From: Desulfovirgula sp.
GTDB lineage: Bacteria; Bacillota; Desulfotomaculia; Desulfotomaculales; Desulfovirgulaceae
Assembly: GCA_020725525.1 (NCBI GenBank)
Contig: DYEX01000092.1
Location: forward strand, 1-38,433
Reading direction: 5' to 3'
DNA length: 38,433 nt
How positions within the stretch are numbered: position 1 is the first letter of the stretch; every line of letters begins with the position of its first letter. The position numbers and the translations under genes are program-made. Positions 23,657-31,607 of the stretch are shown here, piece by piece. Under the pieces are notes generated by a model, which saw only the letters and a program-made list of their open reading frames with translations, made no database searches and was not told the origin of the DNA.

Positions 23657-24949
23657 TTGCCTTACGACAAGTCCAAGGAGCTATTCGTTCTAGCCCGCCG
23701 CTACATACCCGGAGGCGTAAACAGCCCGGTAAGGGCTTTTAAAGCCGTGGGGGGGCAGCCCCTTTTCATTGCCCGGGGTCAGGGAGCGCTGATCTATGAC
23801 GTCGACGGCAATGAATACATAGACTATGTGGGTTCCTGGGGACCGCTTATCCTGGGCCACCGGCACCCGGAGGTAATGGCAGCTCTACAGGAATGCCTGG
23901 AAATAGGGACCAGCTTTGGCGCTCCCACGGAACTGGAAATCGAGCTGGCCAAAGCCATTGTGGAAGCACTTCCGGCAGTAGAAATGGTGCGCCTGGTGAA
24001 CTCGGGCACGGAAGCAACCATGAGTGCACTGCGATTGGCCCGGGGGTATACGGGGCGGAATAAAATTGTCAAGTTCGAGGGCTGCTACCACGGCCACGCC
24101 GACTTTTTGTTAATTCATGCCGGTTCCGGAGCCCTCACCCTGGGGGTGCCCAGCAGTCCCGGTGTGCCGGCCAGCACGGCGGCTAATACCATTGTGGCCC
24201 CCTACAATGACCTGGACAGTTTAGAAAAAATCTTTGCCCAGGAGGGAGAAGATATTGCCGCCGTGATTGTAGAACCGGTGGCCGGCAATATGGGTGTAGT
24301 GCCGCCCAGGGAAGGATTTTTAGAGGGTTTAAGGGAAATTACCCGCCGTTACGGAACATTATTGATCTTTGACGAAGTGATCACTGGCTTCAGGCTGTCC
24401 TACGGCGGTGCCCAGGCTCTTTACGGTATTGATCCCGATCTGACCTGTCTGGGCAAAATCATCGGCGGCGGCTTGCCGGTGGGAGCCTACGGTGGAAAGC
24501 GTCATATTATGGAACAGGTGGCTCCGGAAGGGCCAGTTTACCAGGCTGGCACCCTCTCAGGTAATCCCCTGGCCGTAACTGCGGGCCTGGCCACCTTAAG
24601 GGTACTAAAACGGCCCGGCATTTACGAAGAATTGGAGCGCAAGTCCGCTCTTTTGGCCCGGGGACTGACCGAAGCTGCCCGGGGAGCAGGACTTACGCTT
24701 GCCTTTAACCGGGTTGGTTCTATGCTCTGCACTTTCTTTACCGGCACACCGGTGGTGGATTACGCTACGGCCTGCACGGCCAATACCCGCCGCTTTGCCG
24801 CCTTCTTCCAGACTATGCTGGAACAAGGGATTTACCTCGCTCCATCCCAATTCGAAGCTACATTTGTTAGTCTGGCCCATACCGACGAACAAATCCAGCG
24901 GACAGTGGAAGCTGCCCGGAAGGCCTTTGCCGCAGCCAGCAAGATATAA
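23657..24949 (+). CDS. hemL: Glutamate-1-semialdehyde 2,1-aminomutase
   Basis: PLP enzyme that converts glutamate-1-semialdehyde (from HemA) to 5-aminolevulinate. [11 protein letters not shown] at the start, [17 protein letters not shown] for phosphate binding, and FDEVITGFR followed by [17 protein letters not shown] with the PLP lysine are all intact. Length 430 residues, normal. TTG 23657 is preferred because GAGGGT is 6 bases upstream. A GTG at 23633 overlaps ahbB and would add eight residues that do not resemble the family. Last gene of the heme operon, followed by a terminator. Confidence 0.96.
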   Translation: MPYDKSKELFVLARRYIPGGVNSPVRAFKAVGGQPLFIARGQGALIYDVDGNEYIDYVGSWGPLILGHRHPEVMAALQECLEIGTSFGAPTELEIELAKAIVEALPAVEMVRLVNSGTEATMSALRLARGYTGRNKIVKFEGCYHGHADFLLIHAGSGALTLGVPSSPGVPASTAANTIVAPYNDLDSLEKIFAQEGEDIAAVIVEPVAGNMGVVPPREGFLEGLREITRRYGTLLIFDEVITGFRLSYGGAQALYGIDPDLTCLGKIIGGGLPVGAYGGKRHIMEQVAPEGPVYQAGTLSGNPLAVTAGLATLRVLKRPGIYEELERKSALLARGLTEAARGAGLTLAFNRVGSMLCTFFTGTPVVDYATACTANTRRFAAFFQTMLEQGIYLAPSQFEATFVSLAHTDEQIQRTVEAARKAFAAASKI

Positions 24950-24993
24950 TCACAGGTTTGGAGGAAGAGGGCGAATTTAGGTTCGCAACCATT

Positions 24994-25028
24994 CCCCGAG
25001 GAGAAACTTCTTTTCGGGGCTTTTCTTT
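24994..25028 (+). terminator. Terminator of the heme operon
   Basis: CCCCGA (24994-24999) pairs with TCGGGG (25014-25019), with an inner GAGAA/TTCTT-type pairing, followed by CTTTTCTTT. Confidence 0.85.
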
Positions 25029-25048
25029 GCTCTTCGGCAAAAAGTCAT

Positions 25049-25077
25049 TTGACAGACAGGGGAACAAATGATATAAA
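25049..25077 (+). promoter_or_regulatory. Sigma-A promoter of rex
   Basis: TTGACA (25049-25054), a 17-base spacer and TATAAA (25072-25077) form a near-consensus promoter about 100 bases before rex. A sequence TGTGAATTTTATAAC just downstream weakly resembles Rex half-sites, which would allow autoregulation; that is speculative. Confidence 0.75.
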
Positions 25078-25107
25078 ATACCTAGCATGTGAATTTTATA
25101 ACTTAAA

Positions 25108-25145
25108 CCGGTCTTTTACCGGGGCCGGGAAGAGGCCCCTTATTT
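25108..25145 (+). promoter_or_regulatory. Leader hairpins before rex
   Basis: CCGGT (25108-25112) pairs with ACCGG (25118-25122), and GGGGCC (25121-25126) pairs with GGCCCC (25134-25139), followed by TTATTTG. The two stems share bases 25121-25122, so they compete partly. This looks like a weak attenuator. Confidence 0.4.
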
Positions 25146-25178
25146 GTATAGAATCAAAGAGAAGAAGGAGGCGATTTG

Positions 25179-25820
25179 ATGAAGACCCTGCGCGTTCCCG
25201 AAGCCACAGTAACCAGGCTATCGATATACTCCCGGTATCTGGAACGGCTGGATCGCAACGGAGTAACCACTGTCTCCTCCGGGGAAATCGCCGAAGGGGT
25301 AGGAGTAAGCCCGGCTCAGGTGCGCAAGGATCTGGCATACTTTGGCGAGTTTGGCACCCGGGGGGTTGGTTATAACGTTAAAGATTTAATGCGTTACACT
25401 AAAAAGATTCTGGGGTTGGACCATAACTGGCCGTTAATTCTGGTAGGTGCCGGCAATCTAGGTTATGCTCTATGCACATACAAGGGATTTAACAGCCGGG
25501 GTTTTAAAATTGTAGGTGTCTTCGACAACGACCTGACCAAAATAGGTAAGAAAATTGCCGAGTTGGAAGTGCTGCCCATGGAAAAGATGCCCGAGGTAAT
25601 TCAAGAACACAAAGCTCGCATCGGTATTATTGCCGTACCTCCCCGGGCGGCTCAGGAAGTGGCAGATATTATGGTTAAAAACGGCCTGGAGGCTATCTTA
25701 AACTTTGCTCCGGTAGCCTTGAACCTGCCAGAAGGGATTGAGATCCGCAACGTGGACCTCTCGGTAAAACTGGAAATACTCACCTTCAACCTGGGCTTCA
25801 AGTCCGCCCAGCGCCTATAA
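25179..25820 (+). CDS. rex: Redox-sensing transcriptional repressor Rex
   Basis: A homodimeric repressor whose DNA binding is released by NADH, controlling fermentative and anaerobic respiratory genes. The N-terminal winged helix is clear ([27 protein letters not shown]), and the Rossmann domain has [16 protein letters not shown] and [12 protein letters not shown]. It ends with the usual domain-swap helix ([10 protein letters not shown]). Length 213 residues, normal. ATG 25179 has AAGGAGG 7 bases upstream. It has its own promoter and terminator. Confidence 0.96.
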   Translation: MKTLRVPEATVTRLSIYSRYLERLDRNGVTTVSSGEIAEGVGVSPAQVRKDLAYFGEFGTRGVGYNVKDLMRYTKKILGLDHNWPLILVGAGNLGYALCTYKGFNSRGFKIVGVFDNDLTKIGKKIAELEVLPMEKMPEVIQEHKARIGIIAVPPRAAQEVADIMVKNGLEAILNFAPVALNLPEGIEIRNVDLSVKLEILTFNLGFKSAQRL

Positions 25821-25829
25821 ATACAGTGA

Positions 25830-25855
25830 AAGGCCGTGGCATCCACGGCCTTTTC
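25830..25855 (+). terminator. Terminator of rex
   Basis: AAGGCCGTGG (25830-25839) pairs perfectly with CCACGGCCTT (25843-25852), followed by TTTTCT. Confidence 0.9.
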
Positions 25856-25863
25856 TAAAGTGG

Positions 25864-26343
25864 GTGAAAGGTTTGACCTGGTATATCGGCGTAATTGGCG
25901 GAGCAGAATGTACAGAGGTAGAAAGGAACCTGGCAGAGGAAGTGGGCCGGGAAATTGCCCGGCGAGGAGCCATATTAATTTGCGGCGGCCGGGGCGGGGT
26001 TATGGAAGCTGCCTCCCGGGGTGCCCGCCAGGCCGGGGGGGTGGTGGTCGGTATTCTTCCGGGCCGCCATCGTGGGGAAGGCAATCCCTATTTAACGGTG
26101 GCCCTGCCCACCGGATTGGGAGATGCCCGCAATGCCATTATTGCTTGTGCCGCCGATGCCCTCATTGCTATCGGTGGAGGTTACGGCACCCTTTCAGAAA
26201 TTGGTCTGGCTTTAAAAATGAGTAAACCGGTAATCGGCCTGGGCACCTGGAAATTGGAGCGCCCTGGCCTGTCCGGTGGCATACGCCCAGCTACCAGTGC
26301 CCGGGAAGCAGTGGAGCTGGCTCTGCTTTTAATTTCTACTTGA
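25864..26343 (+). CDS. LOG-family protein (TIGR00725 type)
   Basis: A 159-residue Rossmann-like protein of the LOG/lysine-decarboxylase-like superfamily. The motifs [31 protein letters not shown] and [17 protein letters not shown] match the TIGR00725 branch, in which the PGGxGTxxE motif of LOG phosphoribohydrolases is replaced by GGGYGTLSE. Nucleotide binding or hydrolysis of nucleoside monophosphates is possible, but the substrate is unknown. GTG 25864 or TTG 25873 could be the start; neither has a good ribosome site, as the rex terminator lies immediately upstream. Probably cotranscribed with the YjbQ-family gene 10 bases downstream. Confidence 0.8.
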   Translation: MKGLTWYIGVIGGAECTEVERNLAEEVGREIARRGAILICGGRGGVMEAASRGARQAGGVVVGILPGRHRGEGNPYLTVALPTGLGDARNAIIACAADALIAIGGGYGTLSEIGLALKMSKPVIGLGTWKLERPGLSGGIRPATSAREAVELALLLIST

Positions 26344-26353
26344 AAGGGGAATC

Positions 26354-26755
26354 ATGATGATCCATACTCTAACCGTTAACACCACAGCCCGCTCCCAGCT
26401 TGTGGATATTACTTCTCAAGTAAGGAAAATCGTTCAGGCGGAAAAAATCACCGAAGGATGCTGCCACCTCTTTGTACCCCATACCACGGCCGGTATTACC
26501 ATTAACGAGCACGCCGACCCGTCAGTTGCCTATGATATACTCTCCGAACTGGACAGGCTGGTACCGCGGGAGGGAAACTACCGGCACCTGGAAGGTAACG
26601 CCGACGCCCATATCAAGGCCAGCCTGGTGGGCTCATCCCTGACCGTGCTGGTGACCGGCGGCCAGCTGGTCCTGGGCACCTGGCAGGGGATTTTCTTATG
26701 TGAATTCGACGGTCCCCGGCAGCGCAAAGTGCTGGTAAAGGTAGTGCCGGATTAA
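26354..26755 (+). CDS. YjbQ-family (UPF0047) protein
   Basis: A 133-residue beta-barrel-like protein of the YjbQ/UPF0047 family. The signature [16 protein letters not shown] is at residues ~45-60, then [14 protein letters not shown] and the end [19 protein letters not shown]. Family members have been linked to weak thiamine phosphate synthase activity; the physiological role is unclear. ATG 26354 or 26357 follows AAGGGG. It lies end-on to the MoxR gene. Confidence 0.88.
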   Translation: MMIHTLTVNTTARSQLVDITSQVRKIVQAEKITEGCCHLFVPHTTAGITINEHADPSVAYDILSELDRLVPREGNYRHLEGNADAHIKASLVGSSLTVLVTGGQLVLGTWQGIFLCEFDGPRQRKVLVKVVPD

Positions 26756-26771
26756 TTGTTGGCGGTAATAT

Positions 26772-27767
26772 CTAGAAGTTAAAGCGGGACAGATCGACGG
26801 CAGTCTGCTCCGCTTCTGTTTCTTCACCTGCCGCCGCCTCATGGGGGAGGATAACCTCAGCGGCAGGGGTACCGTCCCCCTCCCCGGCTTCCGGTAACAA
26901 ATCCTCTAGCTTAGCCATCACTTTTTCTACATCCTCCTGGTATTTAAGCAAGACATTCAGGGCATCAGCCACGACCCGGGGATTCAGTTGTCTGGCTTCC
27001 AGCAGCAACATGGTACGGGCAAAGTCCAGGGTTTCGGCAATACTGGGGCTTTTTTTCAGGGGTAAACGGCGCAAATTGTGGACAAAATCAACTACTTGAG
27101 CGGCCAACCGCCCATCGATTCCGGGGACCTTTAAAGCAACAATGGCCCGCTCTTGCTCGGCAGTGGGATAGGGGATATACAGGTGCAAGCAGCGCCTTTT
27201 TAAGGCATCACTGAACTCCCGGCTGCTGTTGCTGGTGAGCAGGGTAAAGGGAATATGCCTGGCCCGTATGGTACCCAGTTCGGGAATGGAGACCTGAAAC
27301 TCGGAAAGGGCCTCCAAAAGAAAGCTTTCCAGTTCCTCGTCACTTTTGTCCAGTTCATCGACCAAAAGGACCACCGGCTTTTCGGACAAAAAAGCTTTTA
27401 ACAGCGGCCGGGCCAGTAAAAATTCCGGTGTATAAATATCCTGCCGCAGTTCATCCCAGTCATACTTATTACTGGCGGTAACCTGGATGTAAAGTAGTTG
27501 CTTTTGATAATTCCACTCATAAAGAGCCTTGGCTTCATCCAGTCCAGGATAACATTGCAGGCGCACCAGCGGGGTATTTAATGCTCCGGCCAGAGCCTGG
27601 GCCAGAGCTGTCTTACCTACCCCGGCCGGCCCCTCTACCAGCAGCGGTTTGCCCAGGTGGGCGGCCAGGAAAATGGTGGTGGCTACAGTACGGTTACACA
27701 AATACTGCTGTCGCAAAAGGCCATCGGCTACACTTTGCGTACTGCGGAACAGGGATTGCGTATTCAT
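26772..27767 (-). CDS. MoxR-family AAA+ ATPase
   Basis: A 331-residue AAA+ ATPase. Walker A is GPAGVGKTAL (near residue 47), Walker B is VVLLVDELDK, the sensor region is PFTLLTSNSSREFSDALKRRC, and the lid domain follows. The C-terminus is an acidic tail. MoxR ATPases work with VWA-domain proteins as chaperones that insert metals or cofactors or activate partner enzymes; a VWA gene lies on the opposite strand at 28993. ATG 27767 has GGAGGT 6 bases upstream; an upstream TTG-type start is less likely. No obvious metalloenzyme client is adjacent. Confidence 0.88.
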   Translation of the reverse strand: MNTQSLFRSTQSVADGLLRQQYLCNRTVATTIFLAAHLGKPLLVEGPAGVGKTALAQALAGALNTPLVRLQCYPGLDEAKALYEWNYQKQLLYIQVTASNKYDWDELRQDIYTPEFLLARPLLKAFLSEKPVVLLVDELDKSDEELESFLLEALSEFQVSIPELGTIRARHIPFTLLTSNSSREFSDALKRRCLHLYIPYPTAEQERAIVALKVPGIDGRLAAQVVDFVHNLRRLPLKKSPSIAETLDFARTMLLLEARQLNPRVVADALNVLLKYQEDVEKVMAKLEDLLPEAGEGDGTPAAEVILPHEAAAGEETEAEQTAVDLSRFNF

Positions 27768-27898
27768 TTGCGTACCTCCATAGAAGCACCGGGTAAATTC
27801 GCCTTGACGAAACATGTTTTTAAAAACAAAATGAAGGTGAAGTGGCCATTTAAAGAAGATATAAATGGCTAAAATATTTTAAGACGGTGGCTAATAAC

Positions 27899-28969
27899 AT
27901 GCGGATTGAAATTCTCACCCGCAACATGGACAAAAAACCTGCATTACTCACTTTTCTGGCCGAAAAACCGGGCCTTTACGCACGGGGCAACGAAATTATG
28001 GTGGACGGTTTGCAAGTGATCGTGGGGCAAAACTATATTTATATTACCACCGCACACTGGGAATGGGGAGAGAAGATAGTCCCCCTGCTTTTTTCCATTG
28101 TACCCCATGCTTACTCTTCCTCTTACTTCGAACCGGTGACCGATCAAAAAATTCTGGTTACCGCCACAGCCCGGCCGCTACCGGAAATTATCGAAAAGCT
28201 GACCTTGCTGGAACATCTTGATCTGGAAGCACTAGAGCTGGCCGGGCAATTCCAGGTGCAGTGGCAATCCCGGGACGTGGCGGTTAACTGCCCGGTTTCC
28301 CTGATGGTACAGGGAGGGGTGGCCACGGCAAAGATTAAATTCATTACCCACTTCCGGGACGCGGAATACCATTGCCGGCAGCTCTTAAATCAGATTTCCC
28401 TCGCGCAAGTACTGCGGGTATTCACTCCGGAAGTAACCACACCCCGGGAGGAGCCGATGGTCGATGACCTGGCTATAGCGGCCCAGAAAATTGTAGCGCC
28501 AGAATGCTGTGCAGATTTTTTAAACCAATTTCAGGGCCAGACCCTTTATTTAGCGCAACATGATGCCCTGCGGGCCTGTTTTAACCCCACCGGCCATCTC
28601 ACTTTTCGCCAGGTTGCACAAAAAATAGAAGCAGAGCTTTACCTGGATAAGCCGGAAGTGCTGACCCCGGAACTTCACAGGCAGTTGACCGTAATGCTAG
28701 GTTTCACCGAGTTAACCCTGCACAGGATAATTGATAAAATCACCCTGCCCCCCCACATCTTAATTAATACCCTGGGATTTGCTAAAGACCTCCAGTTTCA
28801 CCTTTTTACCCGCCCGGGAACCTTTCTGGCCAGGTATAACATCAAAGAACGGCGGATGACCATAAGTGCTACGGTTAACCTGACCGAGGAAGTGGCACCC
28901 GAACGGGTGGCCCAGTTATACCAGGCCATTGAACGCTTTACTGAGCGGGTACTGCAAAGTATACGGTAA
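27899..28969 (+). CDS. Hypothetical protein between moxR and VWA genes
   Basis: A 356-residue soluble protein with no family I recognise. The N-terminal part is beta-rich (MRIEILTRN, VDGLQVIVGQNYIYITT) and the rest mixes helices with strands, ending in helix LYQAIERFTERVLQSI. There are no transmembrane segments or cysteine clusters (one CC at ~ECCADF). ATG 27899 has GGTGG about 9 bases upstream; GTG 27887 is an alternative. It is divergent from moxR and 23 bases before the VWA gene, so the three may act together. Confidence 0.6.
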   Translation: MRIEILTRNMDKKPALLTFLAEKPGLYARGNEIMVDGLQVIVGQNYIYITTAHWEWGEKIVPLLFSIVPHAYSSSYFEPVTDQKILVTATARPLPEIIEKLTLLEHLDLEALELAGQFQVQWQSRDVAVNCPVSLMVQGGVATAKIKFITHFRDAEYHCRQLLNQISLAQVLRVFTPEVTTPREEPMVDDLAIAAQKIVAPECCADFLNQFQGQTLYLAQHDALRACFNPTGHLTFRQVAQKIEAELYLDKPEVLTPELHRQLTVMLGFTELTLHRIIDKITLPPHILINTLGFAKDLQFHLFTRPGTFLARYNIKERRMTISATVNLTEEVAPERVAQLYQAIERFTERVLQSIR

Positions 28970-28992
28970 AAGGGGGGCAAGGCCACAAAAAC

Positions 28993-30513
28993 ATGGTTGA
29001 GCATCTCATAGCCTTCGTCCACTTACTAAGGCAGGCCGGCGTACCTGTTTCCACGGGGGAAACACTGGATCTTTTGCAGGCACTGTCCCTTCTCGAACCC
29101 ACCCGGGAGAACCTGCTCCTGGCCATGAAAGCCACTTTAATTAAGGAAACCGGCCAGGAAAGGATCCTTGAAAAACTATTTCATCTATACTGGACGACAC
29201 TTAAACAACGAGTAAAAAATCCGGAACAGCCAGTGCCAGGACCGGTAATCCCTGTTCCCCCTCCCCGCCTTTCCCGGGAAGAATTTGCCGCCCGACTGGC
29301 GCAAATGAAAGCATGGCTGCGGCAGGCCTTGGATAGGGAAAATAATCTACCGGCAGGCGGCGGGGAACCGGGAGGGGAGGGAAGCAGCAGGGGACACGGT
29401 TCCGGACAGGGGAAAAGGGAAAGGCAGTTTCACCATGATAGTATTATGCCTTTTTCAGGGGCAGCACGGCAGATGATCATGGTCATTGAAAAAGGTGTTC
29501 AAGAAGAGTTGGCCGCTCTGGCCCGGGAGGTCGTATTGGCCCTGCCCCCGCCTGGTGAAGACAACCGGGAAGATCCCGAGCAAACGCTCAACCAGCTTAA
29601 AGCGCACCTGGACTGGGCACGGGCAATCGATTGGCTGGAACGTTCCCCCATTAGTGGGGCAGAAAAACTGCGCCGGCAGGAAAACCTGCTCCGCCTGGAA
29701 CGCCTGCTCAGGTTGAACATAGATGAACTGCGTTGTCAAAGGCAACCGGAAAAGGAACTGTTGGCTATAGCCCGGCGGGACAACCTGGCCAACCGATCCT
29801 TTGCCGAGCTGAACCCGGAACAGGTGATAGAAGTAAAACGGCAAATAGCCCGCCTGGGGCGGCGTCTGGCTACCCGTGCGGGCTACCGGCGTACTCTTGC
29901 ACCCGGCGGGGCGGTAGACATAAGGCACACCGTACGTCTGGCAGCCACTACCGGAGGGGTACCCATGATCCTCCGTCATCAGGTACGCCAGCCAACACGC
30001 CCGGAGGTGGTGGTGCTCTGCGATCTTTCCGGTTCGGTGGCTCCCTACAGCCAGTTCATGCTGCTTCTGGTCCACGCCATGCAGAATAAATTCCGTACGG
30101 TGCGCTCTTTTGCTTTTGTGGATGCCATAGCCGAGGTCACTACCCAACTAAAGGAACTGGACCTTGAACAGGCCGTACGGAACATTCAACGGCAAACAGG
30201 CATCTGGCAGACAGGTTTTTCCGACTATGGTGCGGTTTGGCGCCAGTTTTTTCAGGAACACCTGCATGTGCTGCACAGGAGAGCCACCCTTATTGTCCTG
30301 GGGGATGCCCGAAATAACTACAAACCCTCCGGAGAAGAGTATTTCCAGGAGATTTGCCGCCATGCCCGGCAGGTCATCTGGTTAAACCCGGCCCCGCAGG
30401 AAAGCTGGAACCGGGAAGACAGCATAATGCACCTGTACACACCCCACTGCCGGTACGTTTTTGAATGTCGCAACCTCGCCCAGCTAACCCGGATTGCCCG
30501 GCAGATTTTTTGA
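28993..30513 (+). CDS. CoxE-like VWA-domain protein
   Basis: A 506-residue protein with an N-terminal helical region (HLLRQAGVPVSTGETLDLLQAL), a Pro/Gly-rich linker near residues 75-155, and a C-terminal von Willebrand factor A domain. The MIDAS motif is DLSGS near residue 343 (CDLSGSVAPYSQF), with TGFSDYGAVW and VLGDARNNY as the second and third MIDAS segments. CoxE-type proteins pair with MoxR ATPases, as in CO dehydrogenase maturation. The partner ATPase is probably the one at 26772-27767. The nearest ribosome site (AAGGGGGG) is ~15 bases before ATG 28993, so the start is slightly uncertain. Confidence 0.85.
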   Translation: MVEHLIAFVHLLRQAGVPVSTGETLDLLQALSLLEPTRENLLLAMKATLIKETGQERILEKLFHLYWTTLKQRVKNPEQPVPGPVIPVPPPRLSREEFAARLAQMKAWLRQALDRENNLPAGGGEPGGEGSSRGHGSGQGKRERQFHHDSIMPFSGAARQMIMVIEKGVQEELAALAREVVLALPPPGEDNREDPEQTLNQLKAHLDWARAIDWLERSPISGAEKLRRQENLLRLERLLRLNIDELRCQRQPEKELLAIARRDNLANRSFAELNPEQVIEVKRQIARLGRRLATRAGYRRTLAPGGAVDIRHTVRLAATTGGVPMILRHQVRQPTRPEVVVLCDLSGSVAPYSQFMLLLVHAMQNKFRTVRSFAFVDAIAEVTTQLKELDLEQAVRNIQRQTGIWQTGFSDYGAVWRQFFQEHLHVLHRRATLIVLGDARNNYKPSGEEYFQEICRHARQVIWLNPAPQESWNREDSIMHLYTPHCRYVFECRNLAQLTRIARQIF

Positions 30514-30601
30514 CTTTTAGAAAGGTCTTGACACCTGCCAATGTTTTTCTTATAGTAGTTCTTGCTAGAAATGAGCCAAAGGGCAAATTAAAAATCCCCC
30601 C

Positions 30602-30630
30602 TTGTCAGGTATCTCCGAATATGTTATAAT
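30602..30630 (+). promoter_or_regulatory. Promoter of tRNA-Leu
   Basis: TTGTCA (30602-30607), a 17-base spacer and TATAAT (30625-30630) lie 20 bases before the tRNA 5' end. Confidence 0.8.
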
Positions 30631-30650
30631 AAATCTTGTCAGTAGGATGT

Positions 30651-30737
30651 GCGGCAGTGGCGGAATTGGCAGACGCGCAAGATTCAGGTTCTTGTGGGCG
30701 TACGCCCGTGGGGGTTCAAGTCCCTTCTGCCGCACCA
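30651..30737 (+). tRNA. tRNA-Leu (CAG)
   Basis: 87 bases with encoded CCA. The acceptor stem is GCGGCAG/CTGCCGC, the anticodon stem CAAGA/TCTTG holds loop TTCAGGT (anticodon CAG), and the class II variable arm TGGGCGTACGCCCGT is characteristic of tRNA-Leu. Confidence 0.95.
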
Positions 30738-30743
30738 AAGCCA

Positions 30744-30790
30744 GTAAAATCAAGGCCTGTAGGATTTTACTCCTGCGGGCCTTTTACTTT
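30744..30790 (+). terminator. tRNA-Leu terminator with alternative stems
   Basis: AAGGCC...GTAGGA (30752-30764) pairs with TCCTGC...GGGCCTT (30771-30783), followed by TTACTTTTT. An alternative stem GTAAAATC (30744-30751)/GATTTTAC (30763-30770) would exclude it. Confidence 0.65.
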
Positions 30791-30870
30791 TTCGTTTCAG
30801 TTACGCAGGCACAGTGCAGGATTTTAAGTTCTAAATGAAGAAAAAAATACCCGGAAAGGAGGAGCTACCC

Positions 30871-31203
30871 ATGGAGCGATTTCGCAAGTATATGGGTAAG
30901 GATATTAACCTGGAAAATATTAAAAATTCCAACCGGCTTAGTGCTTTTGGAATTACATGTACTTATTTGCCAGATCCACCATGTGAATTTGACGAGTTTG
31001 AATTCAGTACCGATTTTAATGGGCAGGACAATATTGTAATTACGGTAGCAATAGAATTAGGGAAGATTCAAAGGATCATGTTTAGTGTGGCCGATAAGAG
31101 AGATCCAGAGGTGACCAGGAGTTTGACTGAGTCCCAGGTAGCGGAACTTCTATTAAAGAAGGGCGATCAACTGGTCGAGTTTTTTGCATACATTACCCAA
31201 TGA
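30871..31203 (+). CDS. Hypothetical protein, 110 residues
   Basis: A small acidic soluble protein that I do not recognise. It has a beta-rich centre (FEFSTDFNGQDNIVITVAIELGKIQRIMFSVAD) and a C-terminal helix (VAELLLKKGDQLVEFFAYI). ATG 30871 has AAGGAGGAG about 9 bases upstream and is much better supported than the ATG at 30835. It lies between tRNA-Leu and the candidate selenoprotein gene and could share its transcript, but a functional link is not shown. Its codon use is more A+T-rich than that of the heme genes. Confidence 0.6.
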   Translation: MERFRKYMGKDINLENIKNSNRLSAFGITCTYLPDPPCEFDEFEFSTDFNGQDNIVITVAIELGKIQRIMFSVADKRDPEVTRSLTESQVAELLLKKGDQLVEFFAYITQ

Positions 31204-31292
31204 TTATACTCCCCATACTTCCATGTTGCCTTCTCCCATAAGCGCTTGGGACTTTTATTTACCATCCCTGTAAAAATCGGGAGGGTTATTGT

Positions 31293-31607
31293 ATGCCGGT
31301 TAGAGTGGAGGTTCTTGGAAATGTTCCGGCTAATGAATGGGGGCGTCCCGGATGAGCACCAGGAGGATGCGCGTTCGGTGAACGCGATCTCTCCTTTGGG
31401 TACCGGTTACTGGAGGGATTGCTGGAAAGGCTCTATGGCCACAGCGTGGAGCTGACCTATCACTATGCTGGTGATGTAGCCCCTGGAGAATTACCGGTAG
31501 TGCTGATTGATGGGATGATAGTAGTCAGGGGCGGGATTTCGCCCGTCCCAGTGGTGAAATGCCTGGATGGAATGGGTGTACCTCGAAAACCTGCTGACAG
31601 GAATTAG
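31293..31607 (+). CDS. Candidate selenoprotein, thioredoxin-fold-like, Sec at codon 21
   Basis: A 104-residue protein if TGA at 31353-31355 is read as selenocysteine. Before it the frame gives MPVRVEVLGNVPANEWGRPG, a first beta strand and loop. After it comes APGGCAFGER, a long helix (FGYRLLEGLLERLYG), a strand (SVELTYHYA), LPVVLIDGMIVVRGG with the cis-proline-like LP before a strand, and helix VVKCLDGMGV. This beta-alpha-beta-beta-alpha order fits the thioredoxin fold, with a UxxxxC pair (U21, C26). ATG 31293 has a CGGGAGGG site 8 bases upstream. The frame on both sides of the TGA is coherent and uninterrupted to TAG 31607. A SECIS-like hairpin follows the TGA and tRNA-Sec is in the same window. 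The family is not identified; a redox role is inferred. Confidence 0.78.
31359..31400 (+). promoter_or_regulatory. Bacterial SECIS-like hairpin
   Basis: CGCGTTC (31370-31376) pairs perfectly with GAACGCG (31380-31386) around a GGT loop. A lower stem AGGAG (31361-31365) pairs with CTCCT (31391-31395). The loop starts 22 bases after the TGA, within the distance known for SelB-binding SECIS elements, and has the expected guanines in the apical loop. It lies wholly inside the coding sequence, as bacterial SECIS elements do. Confidence 0.75.

Noticed and set aside
30602-30838. Open frames across tRNA-Leu
   Set aside because: They cover the tRNA gene and its terminator and are not coding.
31246-31455. 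A 69-codon frame overlapping the start of the selenoprotein candidate
   Set aside because: It is in another frame, its product is compositionally odd and resembles no domain; the TGA-containing frame has the ribosome site and the coherent fold.
31419-31607. The 62-codon frame after the TGA taken as a separate gene
   Set aside because: It begins at TTG in the middle of a helix with no ribosome site. Read with the upstream part it completes a single domain.
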